Shown: in pieces, positions 1-9,125 of the stretch
Numbering within the stretch: position 1 is the first letter of the stretch
Layout of the letters: the number at the start of each line of letters is the position of its first letter
NCBI GenBank assembly: GCA_965263485.1
Contig: CBDHHO010000001.1
Span: forward strand, 248,001 to 312,000
Direction of reading: 5' to 3'
Source: Haliotispira sp965263485
GTDB lineage: Bacteria; Spirochaetota; Spirochaetia; SP-2023
DNA length: 64,000 nucleotides
Notes under the pieces: generated by a model
The model's input: the letters and a program-made list of their open reading frames with translations, nothing else
Databases searched by the model: none
What the model was told of the DNA's origin: nothing
Program-made: the position numbers and the translations under genes

Positions 1-1221
1 TCCATTGAAGATCAATCAAGGATTACTCTTTCTTTTGAAAATGATACGTTCCACATTGGGGAGATTGCAGACAAGATGTCGATGACTCCATTGTGGGCAA
101 AGACGGCTCCAGAGAATACAGTTATCAATCAGAGCAATAGGGATCGTTATAGCGATATCGTTATAAGAAATCACGAAAAGCATTTGATTATTTATCCAGG
201 AGTCCAGAGTATTGCAGATTATGAATCACTCGTTGATGATGGAGTATTCGCCAATATGGATCTGGTACGTGTCTTTATTCCGGAATCCGTTACCAGTATT
301 GGAAGTCGCGCATTTGCTCAGAATCAGTTGAAAACACTCATTCTAAGTAATTTAGTGACACATATTGGCGATTGGGCATTCTCTAATAATAATTTAAGAG
401 GGAGTCTGACCGTTCCTGAGTCCGTTATCAGTATTGGAAGCCATGCATTTGCCCATAATCATGTAGAAACACTCATTTTAGGTAATTCAGTGACGCATAT
501 TGGCGATTCGGCATTCTTTGACAATTATATAAGAGGGAATCTGACCCTTCCTGATTCACTGACCAGTATTGAAAACTATGTCTTTCAGCGAAATTTGTTA
601 ACAACTTTGGTAATCCCCAATTCTGTGACCAGTATCGGAGCGTATGCGTTCTCCAATAATCAATTGAGTACATTAAACTTATCTGAAAATTATTCGCTTA
701 CCAAAATAGAACGAAATGCATTTAAAAATAACAAACTTGCCCATTTGACCATCCCCAATTCTGTGACCAGCATCGGAATTTCTGCATTCCAAAGTAATAA
801 TCTTATCCATCTGACCATCCCCAATTCTGTGACCAGCATCGAAGCATATGCGTTCTCTGATAATCAATTGAATACATTAAGTTTATCCGAAAGTTATTCG
901 ACAGTCAGAATAGAACAAAACGCATTCCAAAATAACTATCTTACCCATCTGACCATCCCCGACTCTGTGGCCAGCATCGGAGTTTCTGCATTTCGCAATA
1001 ATCATTTGTCTGATATTACGCTGGGAAATCGTATCTCTGAGATTAAAGAGAAAACATTTTTTTCCAATTTTATCACAAACATATTTATTCCTGATAATAT
1101 TAAAAATATTGGTAGAAAGGCTTTTGCAAACAATCATTTTATAAAAGCTTCGATTAAAACTGGCACTAAATTCCAAAATAATAGCTTTGATTCTGAAAGT
1201 TCCATTACAATTCGGCAATAA
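1..1221 (+). CDS. BspA-type leucine-rich-repeat surface protein (5' end outside window)
   Basis: The frame is open from the first base, so the true start lies upstream and this is the C-terminal part. It is built from about eleven LRR_5/BspA repeats of about 23 residues with the recurring core 'IPNSVTSIGxxAFxxNxL'. No signal peptide is visible because the N-terminus is missing. BspA-type repeats are known in surface adhesins of Treponema, Tannerella and other host-associated bacteria; binding to host or extracellular protein is an inference. The DNA is clearly more AT-rich than the murD region downstream, which suggests acquisition or different selection. Neighbouring repeats are nearly identical at DNA level (around 740-860), which would allow repeat-number change by recombination. 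Whether it carries the lipoprotein switch cassette found at 18-35 kb cannot be seen. Confidence 0.85.
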   Translation, partial: SIEDQSRITLSFENDTFHIGEIADKMSMTPLWAKTAPENTVINQSNRDRYSDIVIRNHEKHLIIYPGVQSIADYESLVDDGVFANMDLVRVFIPESVTSIGSRAFAQNQLKTLILSNLVTHIGDWAFSNNNLRGSLTVPESVISIGSHAFAHNHVETLILGNSVTHIGDSAFFDNYIRGNLTLPDSLTSIENYVFQRNLLTTLVIPNSVTSIGAYAFSNNQLSTLNLSENYSLTKIERNAFKNNKLAHLTIPNSVTSIGISAFQSNNLIHLTIPNSVTSIEAYAFSDNQLNTLSLSESYSTVRIEQNAFQNNYLTHLTIPDSVASIGVSAFRNNHLSDITLGNRISEIKEKTFFSNFITNIFIPDNIKNIGRKAFANNHFIKASIKTGTKFQNNSFDSESSITIRQ

Positions 1222-1251
1222 ATTAATTTTTCTTTTCTGTTAGTTAATTTT

Positions 1252-1452
1252 AAGGGGCCTCTAAAAATTCTCCACCACAAAAAGATGCTGCGCCAGCTCG
1301 CAAAAAGGATGGTCGGGCCTGGCTGCGCACGGCCCGCCCCTCATTCTCCAATGCTGCGCCAGCTCGCATTGGAGCCTCCCCTTTTCTCCGATCAAAACGC
1401 GGTACAATTGTACAATTCTCACAGAAAGCGATACCATTTTTCGAGGTGCCCT
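1252..1452. repeat. Dispersed TIR element with hairpin module, copy 1
   Basis: Fills most of the gap between the LRR gene and murD. The left end is an AAGGGGCCTCTAAAAATTC-type terminal repeat and the right end is its degenerate complement (ATTTTTCGAGGTGCCCT). Inside is the GC-rich module with the hairpin CTCCAATGC...GCATTGGAG at about 1347-1375, then a GTACAATTGTAC palindrome. There is no coding capacity of its own, but the upstream extension of the murD frame runs through it. Confidence 0.75.
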
Positions 1453-1530
1453 CAAGTATTTGCGGGGAGTGGTGTAGAAGGCCGGGTCGGCAATATCTTG
1501 CGGGCCGGATTCAGAAATGAAGGCTCTGAG

Positions 1531-3414
1531 ATGATCGGAAAATATAATTTGGCCCGAATCAATCCGAACAAGCAGAACAGCCAGATGCAGCAACTATTTT
1601 TCGGACGGCGCATCTTGATTATGGGGCTGGGGCTGAACGGCGGCGGTCTGCTCAGTGCCCAGTTCTGTCTGGCCCAAGGCGCGGAAGTCCTGGTTACCGA
1701 CCTGAATGGTGAAGAGCAGTTGGCCGACAGTGTGGCCAGTCTGCGCCGCTTCGCCGTTCGTACCTTGTCGCAGCGGGGTGATATCAAGGCCCCCGGGCGC
1801 TTACAGTTTCGACTGGGTTGCCACGAGCGAGGCGATTTTCGCTGGGCCGACTTGGTGCTCAAGAACCCCGGCGTGCCCGTCAGCTCGCCCTACCTGCGCG
1901 AAGCACGCAGCTGGACCACGGACCTGGCGCTGTTTCTCGAACTCTATCCGCAGGTGCCGGTGCTGGCGGTTACGGGCAGCAAGGGCAAGTCCAGTATTTC
2001 CTATGCCCTGCACTACATTCTGCAGCAATACTCTCTCCCAGAGAGAGCCAAAAAACAGACAGAGAGCCAAAGTGCGGCCATGCTGGGTGGAAACATTGGC
2101 CGCTCTCCGCTGTCCTATGCGCTCGAATCCATGCTGCAAGCTCCTCCGGCACAGAGCGAGGCTCAGGAGCCCACCGATTCAGTTGTGCATTCCGATGCTC
2201 CGGACCTCAGCGGAGCTGTACCGCTGGTACTGGAGCTTTCTTCCTGGCAGCTGGGCGATTTGCGTGAGGTTGAACAGCGCTGCGGGCGCGCTCTGCTGCG
2301 CCCGCGTCTGGCCTGTCTGAGCAATATCCTGCACGACCACCAGAACCGCTACCAGCACTTCTGTGACTATGTGGCCGACAAGTTCTATATCTTTGAAAAT
2401 ATGCGTCAAGAGCCAGCGGGAGGTGAACTGCTGCTCGGCTCTCCGGCTGAGCACAGTGGCTATACCGGGCCACAGTTCTGGGGCGACTTTGCTGCGCGCC
2501 ACTTTGCTTTGGGCAATGATAACGCTGCGGCCCGGCTGCACTACTTTGCACCTCAGGGTCCCCTGCCCAAGGGCTTCCGGGGGATTTACTGGCGGCCGGC
2601 TGCCCGAAGTAATGTTGCGGGCAGCCTGAACTCCGCTTCTTTGGACTGCTATTTATGGGCCGAAAGTGGTACTGAGCGAGAGCTGTGGGAAGAGCGGCTG
2701 TTTTTGAGCGACAAAGATTTTGCCGTGCCGGGGCAGCACAGTTTTCAAAACTATTGCATCGCTTCGTATCTGGCCTATCGCTTTCTGTGGCAGGAGGGCT
2801 GCGGCGAACGGCCGGAGCCTCATTCAGAAGTTGCAGAATCCACAGAATTTTATGCCGAATTTTGCGAACGCAACCGGGAACTGACCCGCCGCTTCCGGGG
2901 GGTTCCGTTCCGCATGGAGCAGCGCGGCAGCCTTGCTTGGGGAGGCGGTAGCAAGCTGCATTTTATCAATGATACCACGGCTACCATTCCGGATGCCGCA
3001 GCTTCGGGCATCGCCGCCTGCTTGGAGGTTTCGGAATCCGGGGCGTCTGATGAGCCGAGGCACAGGCACTGCCTGCTGATTGCGGGCGGCAGCGACAAAG
3101 AGCTGGACCCCGCCGCGCTGCTGGCGGCCCTCTACCGGGAGCAGGGGCGGCTCTCTTTATTCCTGCTCACGGGAACCGGTACGGAACAACTGAAGCGTCG
3201 TTTAGCCGCTGCTGGCGACTACCCGGAGTTTTCGTCTTTGCGAGATGCCTTTGAAGCGGCACTTCAAACGGCCCGCGCTCTGTCTGCTGCGAAAGAGCCG
3301 TGTGACTACTATCTGCTTCTCTCTCCGGGCTATGCCTCCTTTGGCATGTTTGACAATGAGTTTGACCGGGGCCGCCAGTTCAATCAGCTGGTAGCAGAGC
3401 AACTGACTGAATGA
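1531..3414 (+). CDS. murD: UDP-N-acetylmuramoyl-L-alanine--D-glutamate ligase MurD
   Basis: Cytoplasmic Mur ligase that adds D-glutamate to UDP-MurNAc-L-Ala in peptidoglycan synthesis. Visible motifs: N-terminal nucleotide-binding fold 'IMGLGLNGGG', the ATP-binding loop 'VTGSKGKSS', 'ELSSWQLGDL', the central 'SNILHDHQNRYQHF...DKFYIF' block, and 'FINDTTATIPDA' and 'GGSDKELD' in the C-terminal domain. At about 627 residues it is much longer than the usual 430-460; the excess is low-complexity inserts (after the P-loop, around 2040-2200, and around 2460-2660). The open frame extends upstream to 1285, but that part lies inside a dispersed repeat, so I place the start at ATG 1531, preceded by GAAGG; ATG 1585 is an alternative. 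Confidence 0.9.
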   Translation: MIGKYNLARINPNKQNSQMQQLFFGRRILIMGLGLNGGGLLSAQFCLAQGAEVLVTDLNGEEQLADSVASLRRFAVRTLSQRGDIKAPGRLQFRLGCHERGDFRWADLVLKNPGVPVSSPYLREARSWTTDLALFLELYPQVPVLAVTGSKGKSSISYALHYILQQYSLPERAKKQTESQSAAMLGGNIGRSPLSYALESMLQAPPAQSEAQEPTDSVVHSDAPDLSGAVPLVLELSSWQLGDLREVEQRCGRALLRPRLACLSNILHDHQNRYQHFCDYVADKFYIFENMRQEPAGGELLLGSPAEHSGYTGPQFWGDFAARHFALGNDNAAARLHYFAPQGPLPKGFRGIYWRPAARSNVAGSLNSASLDCYLWAESGTERELWEERLFLSDKDFAVPGQHSFQNYCIASYLAYRFLWQEGCGERPEPHSEVAESTEFYAEFCERNRELTRRFRGVPFRMEQRGSLAWGGGSKLHFINDTTATIPDAAASGIAACLEVSESGASDEPRHRHCLLIAGGSDKELDPAALLAALYREQGRLSLFLLTGTGTEQLKRRLAAAGDYPEFSSLRDAFEAALQTARALSAAKEPCDYYLLLSPGYASFGMFDNEFDRGRQFNQLVAEQLTE

Positions 3415-3507
3415 TGCGAGCGCCAGTCCGGCTTATCGGTATGCGGCTGCTCCATTGAAATAGCGGCTGCGCTGTTGAGATGCTGGGAAGTTCGCTTAGG
3501 TTTCCTA

Positions 3508-5094
3508 ATGCATTTTGTTCTGAATCCGACTTTTCTGCTATTGCTGAGTCACTTCCTGCTGCTGCTGCGCCAGAGTCTGCTGCTGCTGCGTCCGCTCTGC
3601 GACCGCCCCTATCGGGAAAACTCCGTTCCGGGTCGGGGAGATCAATGGACGAATAGCTATCTGCTGCGCATTCGGCTACACGGCAGTGGAGCCGCCCTGG
3701 CGGCACTGCCGCTGCTGGGCCTGCTGCTCTATCGCCCCCCGGAGCTGGCACTGCTGATTCAACGGCCGGCTTGGCTGGCCCTGGCCGCGCTCTGGGGCAC
3801 ACTGGGCCTGAGTGCACTCGTAGCTACACGCTTTCAGCACTTCAGCGGCCTGCTGTTCAGCAGCCGGGACGCAAGCCCGGCGGACTTCGGACGGCGCTGG
3901 CCACTCTGGCCGGACACCGCACTTTGGCTCTGTGAAATGCTCTATCTCGCTCTGGTCTATGGCGCGCTGGAACTACTGATGGCTGAAGCTCCGACACGGA
4001 TGCCTGAGGCCTGGCCAGAATTGCTCTTGCTGAACGGGCTGCGGATCGCTCTGCTCTGGGTTTACCTGCGCAACTGGCTCTACCGCAGGAGTAAGGGTTT
4101 TGAGGCGAGAATAGTCGATTTCCGCCGGATCTCGGTTCAGGAGCCCCTGTATTTGATGCGTTTGCGCCTGCAGAAGCCGAATGTGCTTTCTCTCCCGATC
4201 TTACCGATGAGTTTCTGCGTCCTGCGTCTCCCGCAGCGCTCTCGTGCAGCTGGACACCGAGTAGCGCGCTGGCAGCAGAATGAGCATCCGTTGAGCATCC
4301 TGAGCTGGCGTGAAACAGAAGAACCCCAAAAAGAGCCCAAGGAATTCAACGCATCGGGTGAGAGAGCACTGGAATTGGAATTTGCCTTGGAGATGCAGGG
4401 TTTTCTGCGATACTACCCACCTCAGGATATCGCCCGACACATTGTCAGTCAGCAACCGGTCCGGCTCTGGGGCCCGTACTACGATGTCCGGCCCCGCTTT
4501 CTGCCCTGCCTCGGATCCCCTGAGCCTTCCGGTGGGGAAAGCCACCTGCTTTATATTGGCTGCCAGTCGGGCCTGAGCCCCTTGCTGCAATATTTGCAGT
4601 ATTTGCAAGAGCGGTGGGGGCACAGTTCATCTGGTCTTGCAGCATCGCTAGAGCTTGCGGTGTTTCATCTATGTCCGAGTGGGCTTTCTATGAAAAACGG
4701 TAAGGGGCGGAGTGCTACGCAGTTCTGGATCGGGAAACTGGAGCAAGCCAGGCAGCGGACGGGACTGAATATGCAATTGCAGCATATCCCCATTCCGCCT
4801 TATCTGAGTCGGCAATTTTGCCGGACGGAAGTATCAACACCCAATGAGATGGTGTTCTCAGCGGGCCGGAGCAAATGGCGAGAGCAGCGCAGACAGGCAG
4901 CTTGGCAGGCAGCTTGGCAGAGTTTTCGCACCGAGTGTGAGAGCGAACTCCTGCAGGAGCTGGTATCAGCCAGCCTGAGCGAGTTGTCCCAACAATGGGC
5001 CTTGAGCCATCGGGAATTAGAAGCTTCCTGTCTATACCGGATACCATATGGCCTGAAGAGGGTGCTGGAGAAGTGTTTTCGCGAGAGCTCTTAA
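3508..5094 (+). CDS. Membrane protein with ferric-reductase/FNR-like C-terminal half
   Basis: About 528 residues. The N-terminal 180 residues hold five or six Leu-rich hydrophobic segments. The C-terminal half reads like a degenerate ferredoxin-NADP-reductase module: 'EHPLSILS' resembles the HPFSI FAD-binding motif, 'VRLWGPYYDV' resembles the GPYG strand, and 'LLYIGCQSGLSPLLQYLQYL' resembles the GGxGITPxL nucleotide-binding motif. By analogy it could be a transmembrane flavoprotein electron carrier, but no heme-ligand histidine pattern is obvious, so the function is tentative. A TTG 33 bases upstream in frame is an alternative start. It lies 93 bases after murD and just before trpS on the same strand. 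Confidence 0.5.
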   Translation: MHFVLNPTFLLLLSHFLLLLRQSLLLLRPLCDRPYRENSVPGRGDQWTNSYLLRIRLHGSGAALAALPLLGLLLYRPPELALLIQRPAWLALAALWGTLGLSALVATRFQHFSGLLFSSRDASPADFGRRWPLWPDTALWLCEMLYLALVYGALELLMAEAPTRMPEAWPELLLLNGLRIALLWVYLRNWLYRRSKGFEARIVDFRRISVQEPLYLMRLRLQKPNVLSLPILPMSFCVLRLPQRSRAAGHRVARWQQNEHPLSILSWRETEEPQKEPKEFNASGERALELEFALEMQGFLRYYPPQDIARHIVSQQPVRLWGPYYDVRPRFLPCLGSPEPSGGESHLLYIGCQSGLSPLLQYLQYLQERWGHSSSGLAASLELAVFHLCPSGLSMKNGKGRSATQFWIGKLEQARQRTGLNMQLQHIPIPPYLSRQFCRTEVSTPNEMVFSAGRSKWREQRRQAAWQAAWQSFRTECESELLQELVSASLSELSQQWALSHRELEASCLYRIPYGLKRVLEKCFRESS

Positions 5095-5170
5095 GGGAAC
5101 CTCTCGGTTTTTTTTGCGCAATCTTTCGTGGTCGTGGATTAACTTGCCATGGAACATTGGTATCCGTACT

Positions 5171-6280
5171 ATGCCGAATATGAAGGAACATGCAGACATT
5201 GAGTGCAATGGAACCTACGCCGCCGCCTTGGCCGAGAGCCAGGCCCTAGAAGCAAAGCTGCAAAACCCGGAAAGCCGCAAACGCTACCGCATGCTGACCG
5301 GTGATCGACCCACGGGGCGACTTCACATCGGCCATTATTTTGGCTCCCTGCGCAATCGAGTGGCCCTGCAGCAGTTGGGCTTGGAAACCTTCATAGTCAT
5401 CGCCGACTATCAAGTTTTGACCGACCGCGACCGGGGAGAGCGCATCGCGTACTTCACCCGCGAGCTGTGTCTGGACTATCTGGCTGCCGGGCTCGACCCA
5501 GAGAATCACCCGGTACATATTTTTGTCCACAGCCAAGTCCCGGAGTTGAACCAGTTGTTTGTACCCTTTCTGACGTTGGTCAGCCAACGCGAACTGGAAC
5601 GCAACCCCACGACTAAAGACGAGCTAGAGTATTCTGCGCTGGATCAGCTGACTGCTTCGCTATTGACCTATCCGGTGCATCAGGCCGCAGATATTTTATT
5701 CTGTCACGGCAACGTGATTCCGGTTGGCAAAGACCAGCTGCCCCACATCGAACTGACGCGCAGCATCGCCCGGCGCTTCAATCAACGTTATAGCCCGAAG
5801 AAAGCATATTTCGCGCGCCCTATTGGCCTGTTGAGTGAGGCCCCGTTGATCATGGGGCTGGACGGTTCGGCTAAGATGAGCAAAAGCCGGGGCAACAGCA
5901 TTGAACTGGCGGCCGGCACCGATGAACTAGCCCGGAGCATCAGGCGCGCCAAAACCGACAGTGAGCGCCTCATTACTTATGACCCCGAGACCAGACCAGA
6001 GGTGGCGAATCTGTTGCAGCTGATCGGTTTGTGCAACGGCCGGAATCCCGATCAGATCGCACAAGAGATCGGCGATGGCGGAGCCGGAGCCCTCAAGCGT
6101 CTTTTAATCGAAGAACTGGATGCACAGCTGGAGCCCATGCGGCGGCGGCGGCGCAAGCTGGAGCAGCATCCGGACTATATCGATGAGGTGCTCGGGCGCG
6201 GCTGCGCCGAAGCGCGTCAGCGCGCCGCGCAAACGATGAAAGAAGTCCATCAGTTGCTGGGGACTTATGCCGTCAGCTAA
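5171..6280 (+). CDS. trpS: Tryptophan--tRNA ligase TrpS
   Basis: Class I aminoacyl-tRNA synthetase that charges tRNA-Trp. The HIGH-type motif appears as 'GDRPTGRLHIGHYFGSL' and the KMSKS loop as 'LDGSAKMSKSRGNSI', with the 'PVGKDQLPHIELTR' block between them, all typical of bacterial TrpS. From ATG 5171 the protein is about 369 residues, with an N-terminal extension of about 40 residues before the catalytic fold. ATG 5180 and ATG 5291 are other possible starts, and no strong ribosome binding site decides between them. The C-terminus has a basic RRRRRK stretch. Confidence 0.92.
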   Translation: MPNMKEHADIECNGTYAAALAESQALEAKLQNPESRKRYRMLTGDRPTGRLHIGHYFGSLRNRVALQQLGLETFIVIADYQVLTDRDRGERIAYFTRELCLDYLAAGLDPENHPVHIFVHSQVPELNQLFVPFLTLVSQRELERNPTTKDELEYSALDQLTASLLTYPVHQAADILFCHGNVIPVGKDQLPHIELTRSIARRFNQRYSPKKAYFARPIGLLSEAPLIMGLDGSAKMSKSRGNSIELAAGTDELARSIRRAKTDSERLITYDPETRPEVANLLQLIGLCNGRNPDQIAQEIGDGGAGALKRLLIEELDAQLEPMRRRRRKLEQHPDYIDEVLGRGCAEARQRAAQTMKEVHQLLGTYAVS

Positions 6281-6331
6281 AATGCCGATTGCGGGAGCCC
6301 CGGCAGGCGGCACGAAGCCTCCGCAACCCGA

Positions 6332-7207
6332 ATGTCCATTATGCCCACTAGTACCTATTGCGGGCTGAGTGCCGGTCTGTTGCTGCCCGGCGAGGCTCCC
6401 GGCGCAGCACAACTGGCGGCAGTTCTACCGCCGGAGCTGTACCGACAGCTCTGCTGGGTCGCCGCCGATGGCGGCTGCCGCTATGCCGAACGTTATGGTC
6501 TGGAATTAAAGGCCATTATTGGTGACTTTGATTCCTGTCCGCAAGAAATTCAGCAACGGGCCGATCAGCTGGCCGATCAGCAACGGAGCAGCGCTCCCAA
6601 CCCGCAGCAACGGAGCAGCGCTCCCAACCCGGACTCGCAAGCCCTCCTGCTGAAAGCTGATGTCGCCAAGGATGAGAGCGACCGCAATCTGGCCCTGGAG
6701 TATCTGAGCGAACACGGGCACCGCCATATCGTACAGGTCGGCGGCGGCGGTGGCCGCAGCGACCACTTCCTGGCCATGATCTACGATTATCAGCTGCGGC
6801 GTTCCGATGTTCTGCCGGAGCTGTGGCTGACCGGCCATGAAGCCATCTTTTACCTGGAGGCGGGTCGGCAATTGGTACTCAGCTCGGACATAGCGGAAAC
6901 GCTCTTGCTTTCCAGTTTTCCGCTGAGCGCGGACACCACGCTGAAATCCTTCGGGCTGCGCTGGCCGCTGGACGCAGTGCGTCTGGATCGGAACGTCAGC
7001 GTGCGGCAGGCCGTGAGCAGGGTGGGGGGGCAGTTGCCCTACAGCCTGAGCAACTGGGCAGAGCGACAGGAAGGTAGACAAATGGGCAAACAGCGCATTG
7101 CAATTGAAGCACAAGGCGGAGCAGCTTTGATTTTTCTGCCTTACCCCGGCTCAAGCCTTGAGAAACCGACCGAGATTCGCTTTCAGATGGGGCCGAATCC
7201 TTTATGA
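6332..7207 (+). CDS. thiN: Thiamine pyrophosphokinase
   Basis: Transfers pyrophosphate from ATP to thiamine to make the cofactor TPP. The diagnostic N-terminal pattern 'CWVAADGGCRYAERYG...AIIGDFDSC' and the later 'DRNLALEYL' and 'GGGGGRSDHFLAMI' motifs (the last is the GGxxGRxDH signature) are all present. Length 291 is somewhat above the usual 210-230. The excess includes a perfect 27-bp tandem duplication (see separate entry) between the ADGG and DRN motifs, in a loop region. It lies 51 bases downstream of trpS, on the same strand. Confidence 0.88.
   Translation: MSIMPTSTYCGLSAGLLLPGEAPGAAQLAAVLPPELYRQLCWVAADGGCRYAERYGLELKAIIGDFDSCPQEIQQRADQLADQQRSSAPNPQQRSSAPNPDSQALLLKADVAKDESDRNLALEYLSEHGHRHIVQVGGGGGRSDHFLAMIYDYQLRRSDVLPELWLTGHEAIFYLEAGRQLVLSSDIAETLLLSSFPLSADTTLKSFGLRWPLDAVRLDRNVSVRQAVSRVGGQLPYSLSNWAERQEGRQMGKQRIAIEAQGGAALIFLPYPGSSLEKPTEIRFQMGPNPL
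6582..6635 (+). repeat. 27-bp perfect tandem duplication inside thiN
   Basis: Two head-to-tail copies of a 27-base unit encode the peptide QQRSSAPNP twice. The duplication is in frame and lies in a variable loop, so it lengthens the enzyme without breaking it. Confidence 0.85.
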
Positions 7208-7239
7208 AAAAGTTGAGGATTCGCTAAAAAGAACCTCTA

Positions 7240-7277
7240 AAGAAAGTGGCAGAGTTTCCTGCCGCTTTTCTTTTATC
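7240..7277 (+). terminator. Rho-independent terminator after thiN
   Basis: AAAGTGGCAG, a short loop, CTGCCGCTTT and then TTCTTTT form a hairpin with one G-U pair and a T-rich tail, 33 bases after the thiN stop. The AACCTCTAAA just before it resembles an end of the dispersed TIR family. Confidence 0.7.
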
Positions 7278-7433
7278 TTTCCGGGAATCCTTGCATGGAA
7301 GGACTGGAGGTAGGTACTGTTTTCTGCTAGCATGCAGGCCCGTTTTCTCTCGGCCAAAGAGCATACAAACGCACCAGCAGCCTATCTTCGAGAGCCTCCA
7401 GCCTCACAAAAAATTCCAAGGGACCTCTTCTCA

Positions 7434-8558
7434 ATGAATAAAATGGGTACAAGCCCCCCTCATACCGGCAGTACCGGCAAGACCGATGTAGCAATAGAGC
7501 CGCCGGAAACCCTCCTCAAAGAAGAAGAACGAAACTTCTTCCAAAACCGTCTGGAAACCATACAAGGCAAACTGCGCCGTAATATTGTGGGGCAGGACGA
7601 ACTGCTGCGCCATCTCTTGCTTGCCTTGGTCGGCGGTGGCCATATCCTGATCGAAGGAGTCCCCGGCCTGGCCAAGACCTTGGCTGTGCGCAGCCTGGCC
7701 CAAAGCCTGCAACTGAATTGCAAACGCATTCAATTCACTCCCGACCTACTGCCCGCCGATCTGATTGGCACCATGATCTTCCACCAAAGTAAAGATGAAT
7801 TTGTGCCCCGGCACGGTCCAATCTTCAGCCAAGTACTGTTGGCTGACGAGATCAATCGGGCACCTGCCAAAGTGCAATCGGCCCTGCTGGAAGCCATGGG
7901 TGAACAGCAGGTAACTATCGGTGAGACCAGCTACCAGCTGCCCAGACCCTTCTTTGTGATGGCGACCCAGAATCCGGTGGAAGAAGAGGGAACTTATCCA
8001 TTGCCCGCTGCCCAGTTGGACCGCTTCGACATGAAGTATGTGGTGCGCTACCCCAGCCCTAAAGATGAACTGGACCTGCTGACGCAGTACCAGCGCGGCG
8101 AATTAGGTTTTCAGAAGAAGCAGCCCGGGAAAACCGAAGATTCTTCGGCAGAGCCGAAGGCCCGGCCGATCAGCCCTGCGGGTCCGGTTTCAGAGCAGGC
8201 ACTCAATCCACAAGACTTGTTCCGCATGCGCGAAATCGCGAGCCGCATTCAGCTCGGAGAACCCCTGCTGCGCTACATCATCAACATCGTCAACGCCACA
8301 CGCGAAGCCAACAGCCGTCTGGAGTTCAGCCGCTACCTGGACTTGGGTGCTTCGCCGCGCGCCAGTTTGGCCCTGTGCCGCTACGCGGCCTTGAACGCAC
8401 TGTTTTCTGGGCGTGATTATGTGTTGCCCAACGATATTAAAATGGTCTGCCCCGCCGTACTGCGCCACCGCCTTCTGCTCTCCTATGAAGCCGAAGCCGC
8501 CAACCAGAACGCCGACGACGTGATCCGGCAGATCCTGCAAACTGTAGTCGTGCCCTGA
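7434..8558 (+). CDS. MoxR-family AAA+ ATPase
   Basis: About 374 residues. Walker A 'GVPGLAKTLAVRSLA', Walker B 'VLLADEINRAPAKVQSALLEAMGE', sensor 1 'FVMATQNPVEEEGTYPLPAAQLDRF' and the C-terminal lid 'GASPRASLALCRYA' are all typical of the MoxR proper subfamily. MoxR ATPases are chaperone-like and are usually encoded with VWA-domain proteins, as here. An upstream ATG (7332) lengthens the frame, but ATG 7434 better fits the family N-terminus. It heads the Bat operon, separated from the DUF58 gene by a 480-bp repeat block. Between sensor 1 and the lid there is a low-complexity insert ('KKQPGKTEDSSAEPKARP'). Confidence 0.92.
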   Translation: MNKMGTSPPHTGSTGKTDVAIEPPETLLKEEERNFFQNRLETIQGKLRRNIVGQDELLRHLLLALVGGGHILIEGVPGLAKTLAVRSLAQSLQLNCKRIQFTPDLLPADLIGTMIFHQSKDEFVPRHGPIFSQVLLADEINRAPAKVQSALLEAMGEQQVTIGETSYQLPRPFFVMATQNPVEEEGTYPLPAAQLDRFDMKYVVRYPSPKDELDLLTQYQRGELGFQKKQPGKTEDSSAEPKARPISPAGPVSEQALNPQDLFRMREIASRIQLGEPLLRYIINIVNATREANSRLEFSRYLDLGASPRASLALCRYAALNALFSGRDYVLPNDIKMVCPAVLRHRLLLSYEAEAANQNADDVIRQILQTVVVP

Positions 8559-8583
8559 TTCTGCGGCTTGGCTGCCCTGCTTG

Positions 8584-9067
8584 AGGGGACTTCTAAAAAT
8601 TCCCCACCACAGAAGGATGGCGCACCAGACTCGGTCTTTTTCACGGAGTAAAGGTTCTGCCTTACGGCAGGATTTGTGGCAAACGGCCTGCTTTGCCCCG
8701 CCATTTACCACTGTCACGAAAGAGAGGAAGCAGGCTCTTTGCTGCGCACGGCCTGCCAGTTCACCAATGCTGCGCCAGCTCCCATTGGAGCCATACAGCA
8801 AAGTATGGCTCGGCTTCCGTTCCTCGCTGCCGCAAAAAAGGAAGGTCGGCCCTGGCTGTGCACGGGCCTTCCCATTTCTCCAATGCTGCACAGGCTCGCA
8901 GAAAAGGATGGTCGGGCCTAGCTGCGCACGGCCCTCCCCTGTTTCTCCCATGCTGCGTCAGCTCGCATGGGAGCCTTCGTCTGGCATCAAAACGCGGGAC
9001 AATCGCTGCGGCGAAGCAGAGCGATTGTACAATTCTCGCGAAGCGATACCATTTTTATAGGTCCCCT
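8584..9067. repeat. Large dispersed TIR element between moxR and the DUF58 gene, copy 2
   Basis: Occupies almost the whole 567-base gap. The left end GAGGGGACTTCTAAAAATTCC and right end ATTTTTATAGGTCCCC are terminal inverted repeats. Inside are at least three versions of the hairpin module (CCAATG...CATTGG at about 8761; CTCCCATGC...GCATGGGAG at about 8945) and a 9-bp stem ACAATCGCT...AGCGATTGT at about 8997-9028. It would be transcribed within the bat operon if moxR and DUF58 share a message. Confidence 0.75.
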
Positions 9068-9125
9068 TTAGAGGTTCCTTGAGTTTCTCCGGTTCCAAAC
9101 CCCGTTTCCCCGCCCTTCAGACAAC

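Noticed and set aside
8190..8951. 253-codon minus-strand frame across the moxR end and repeat
   Set aside because: Composed of antisense moxR plus hairpin modules; the same peptide bits recur at each repeat and reflect repeat DNA.
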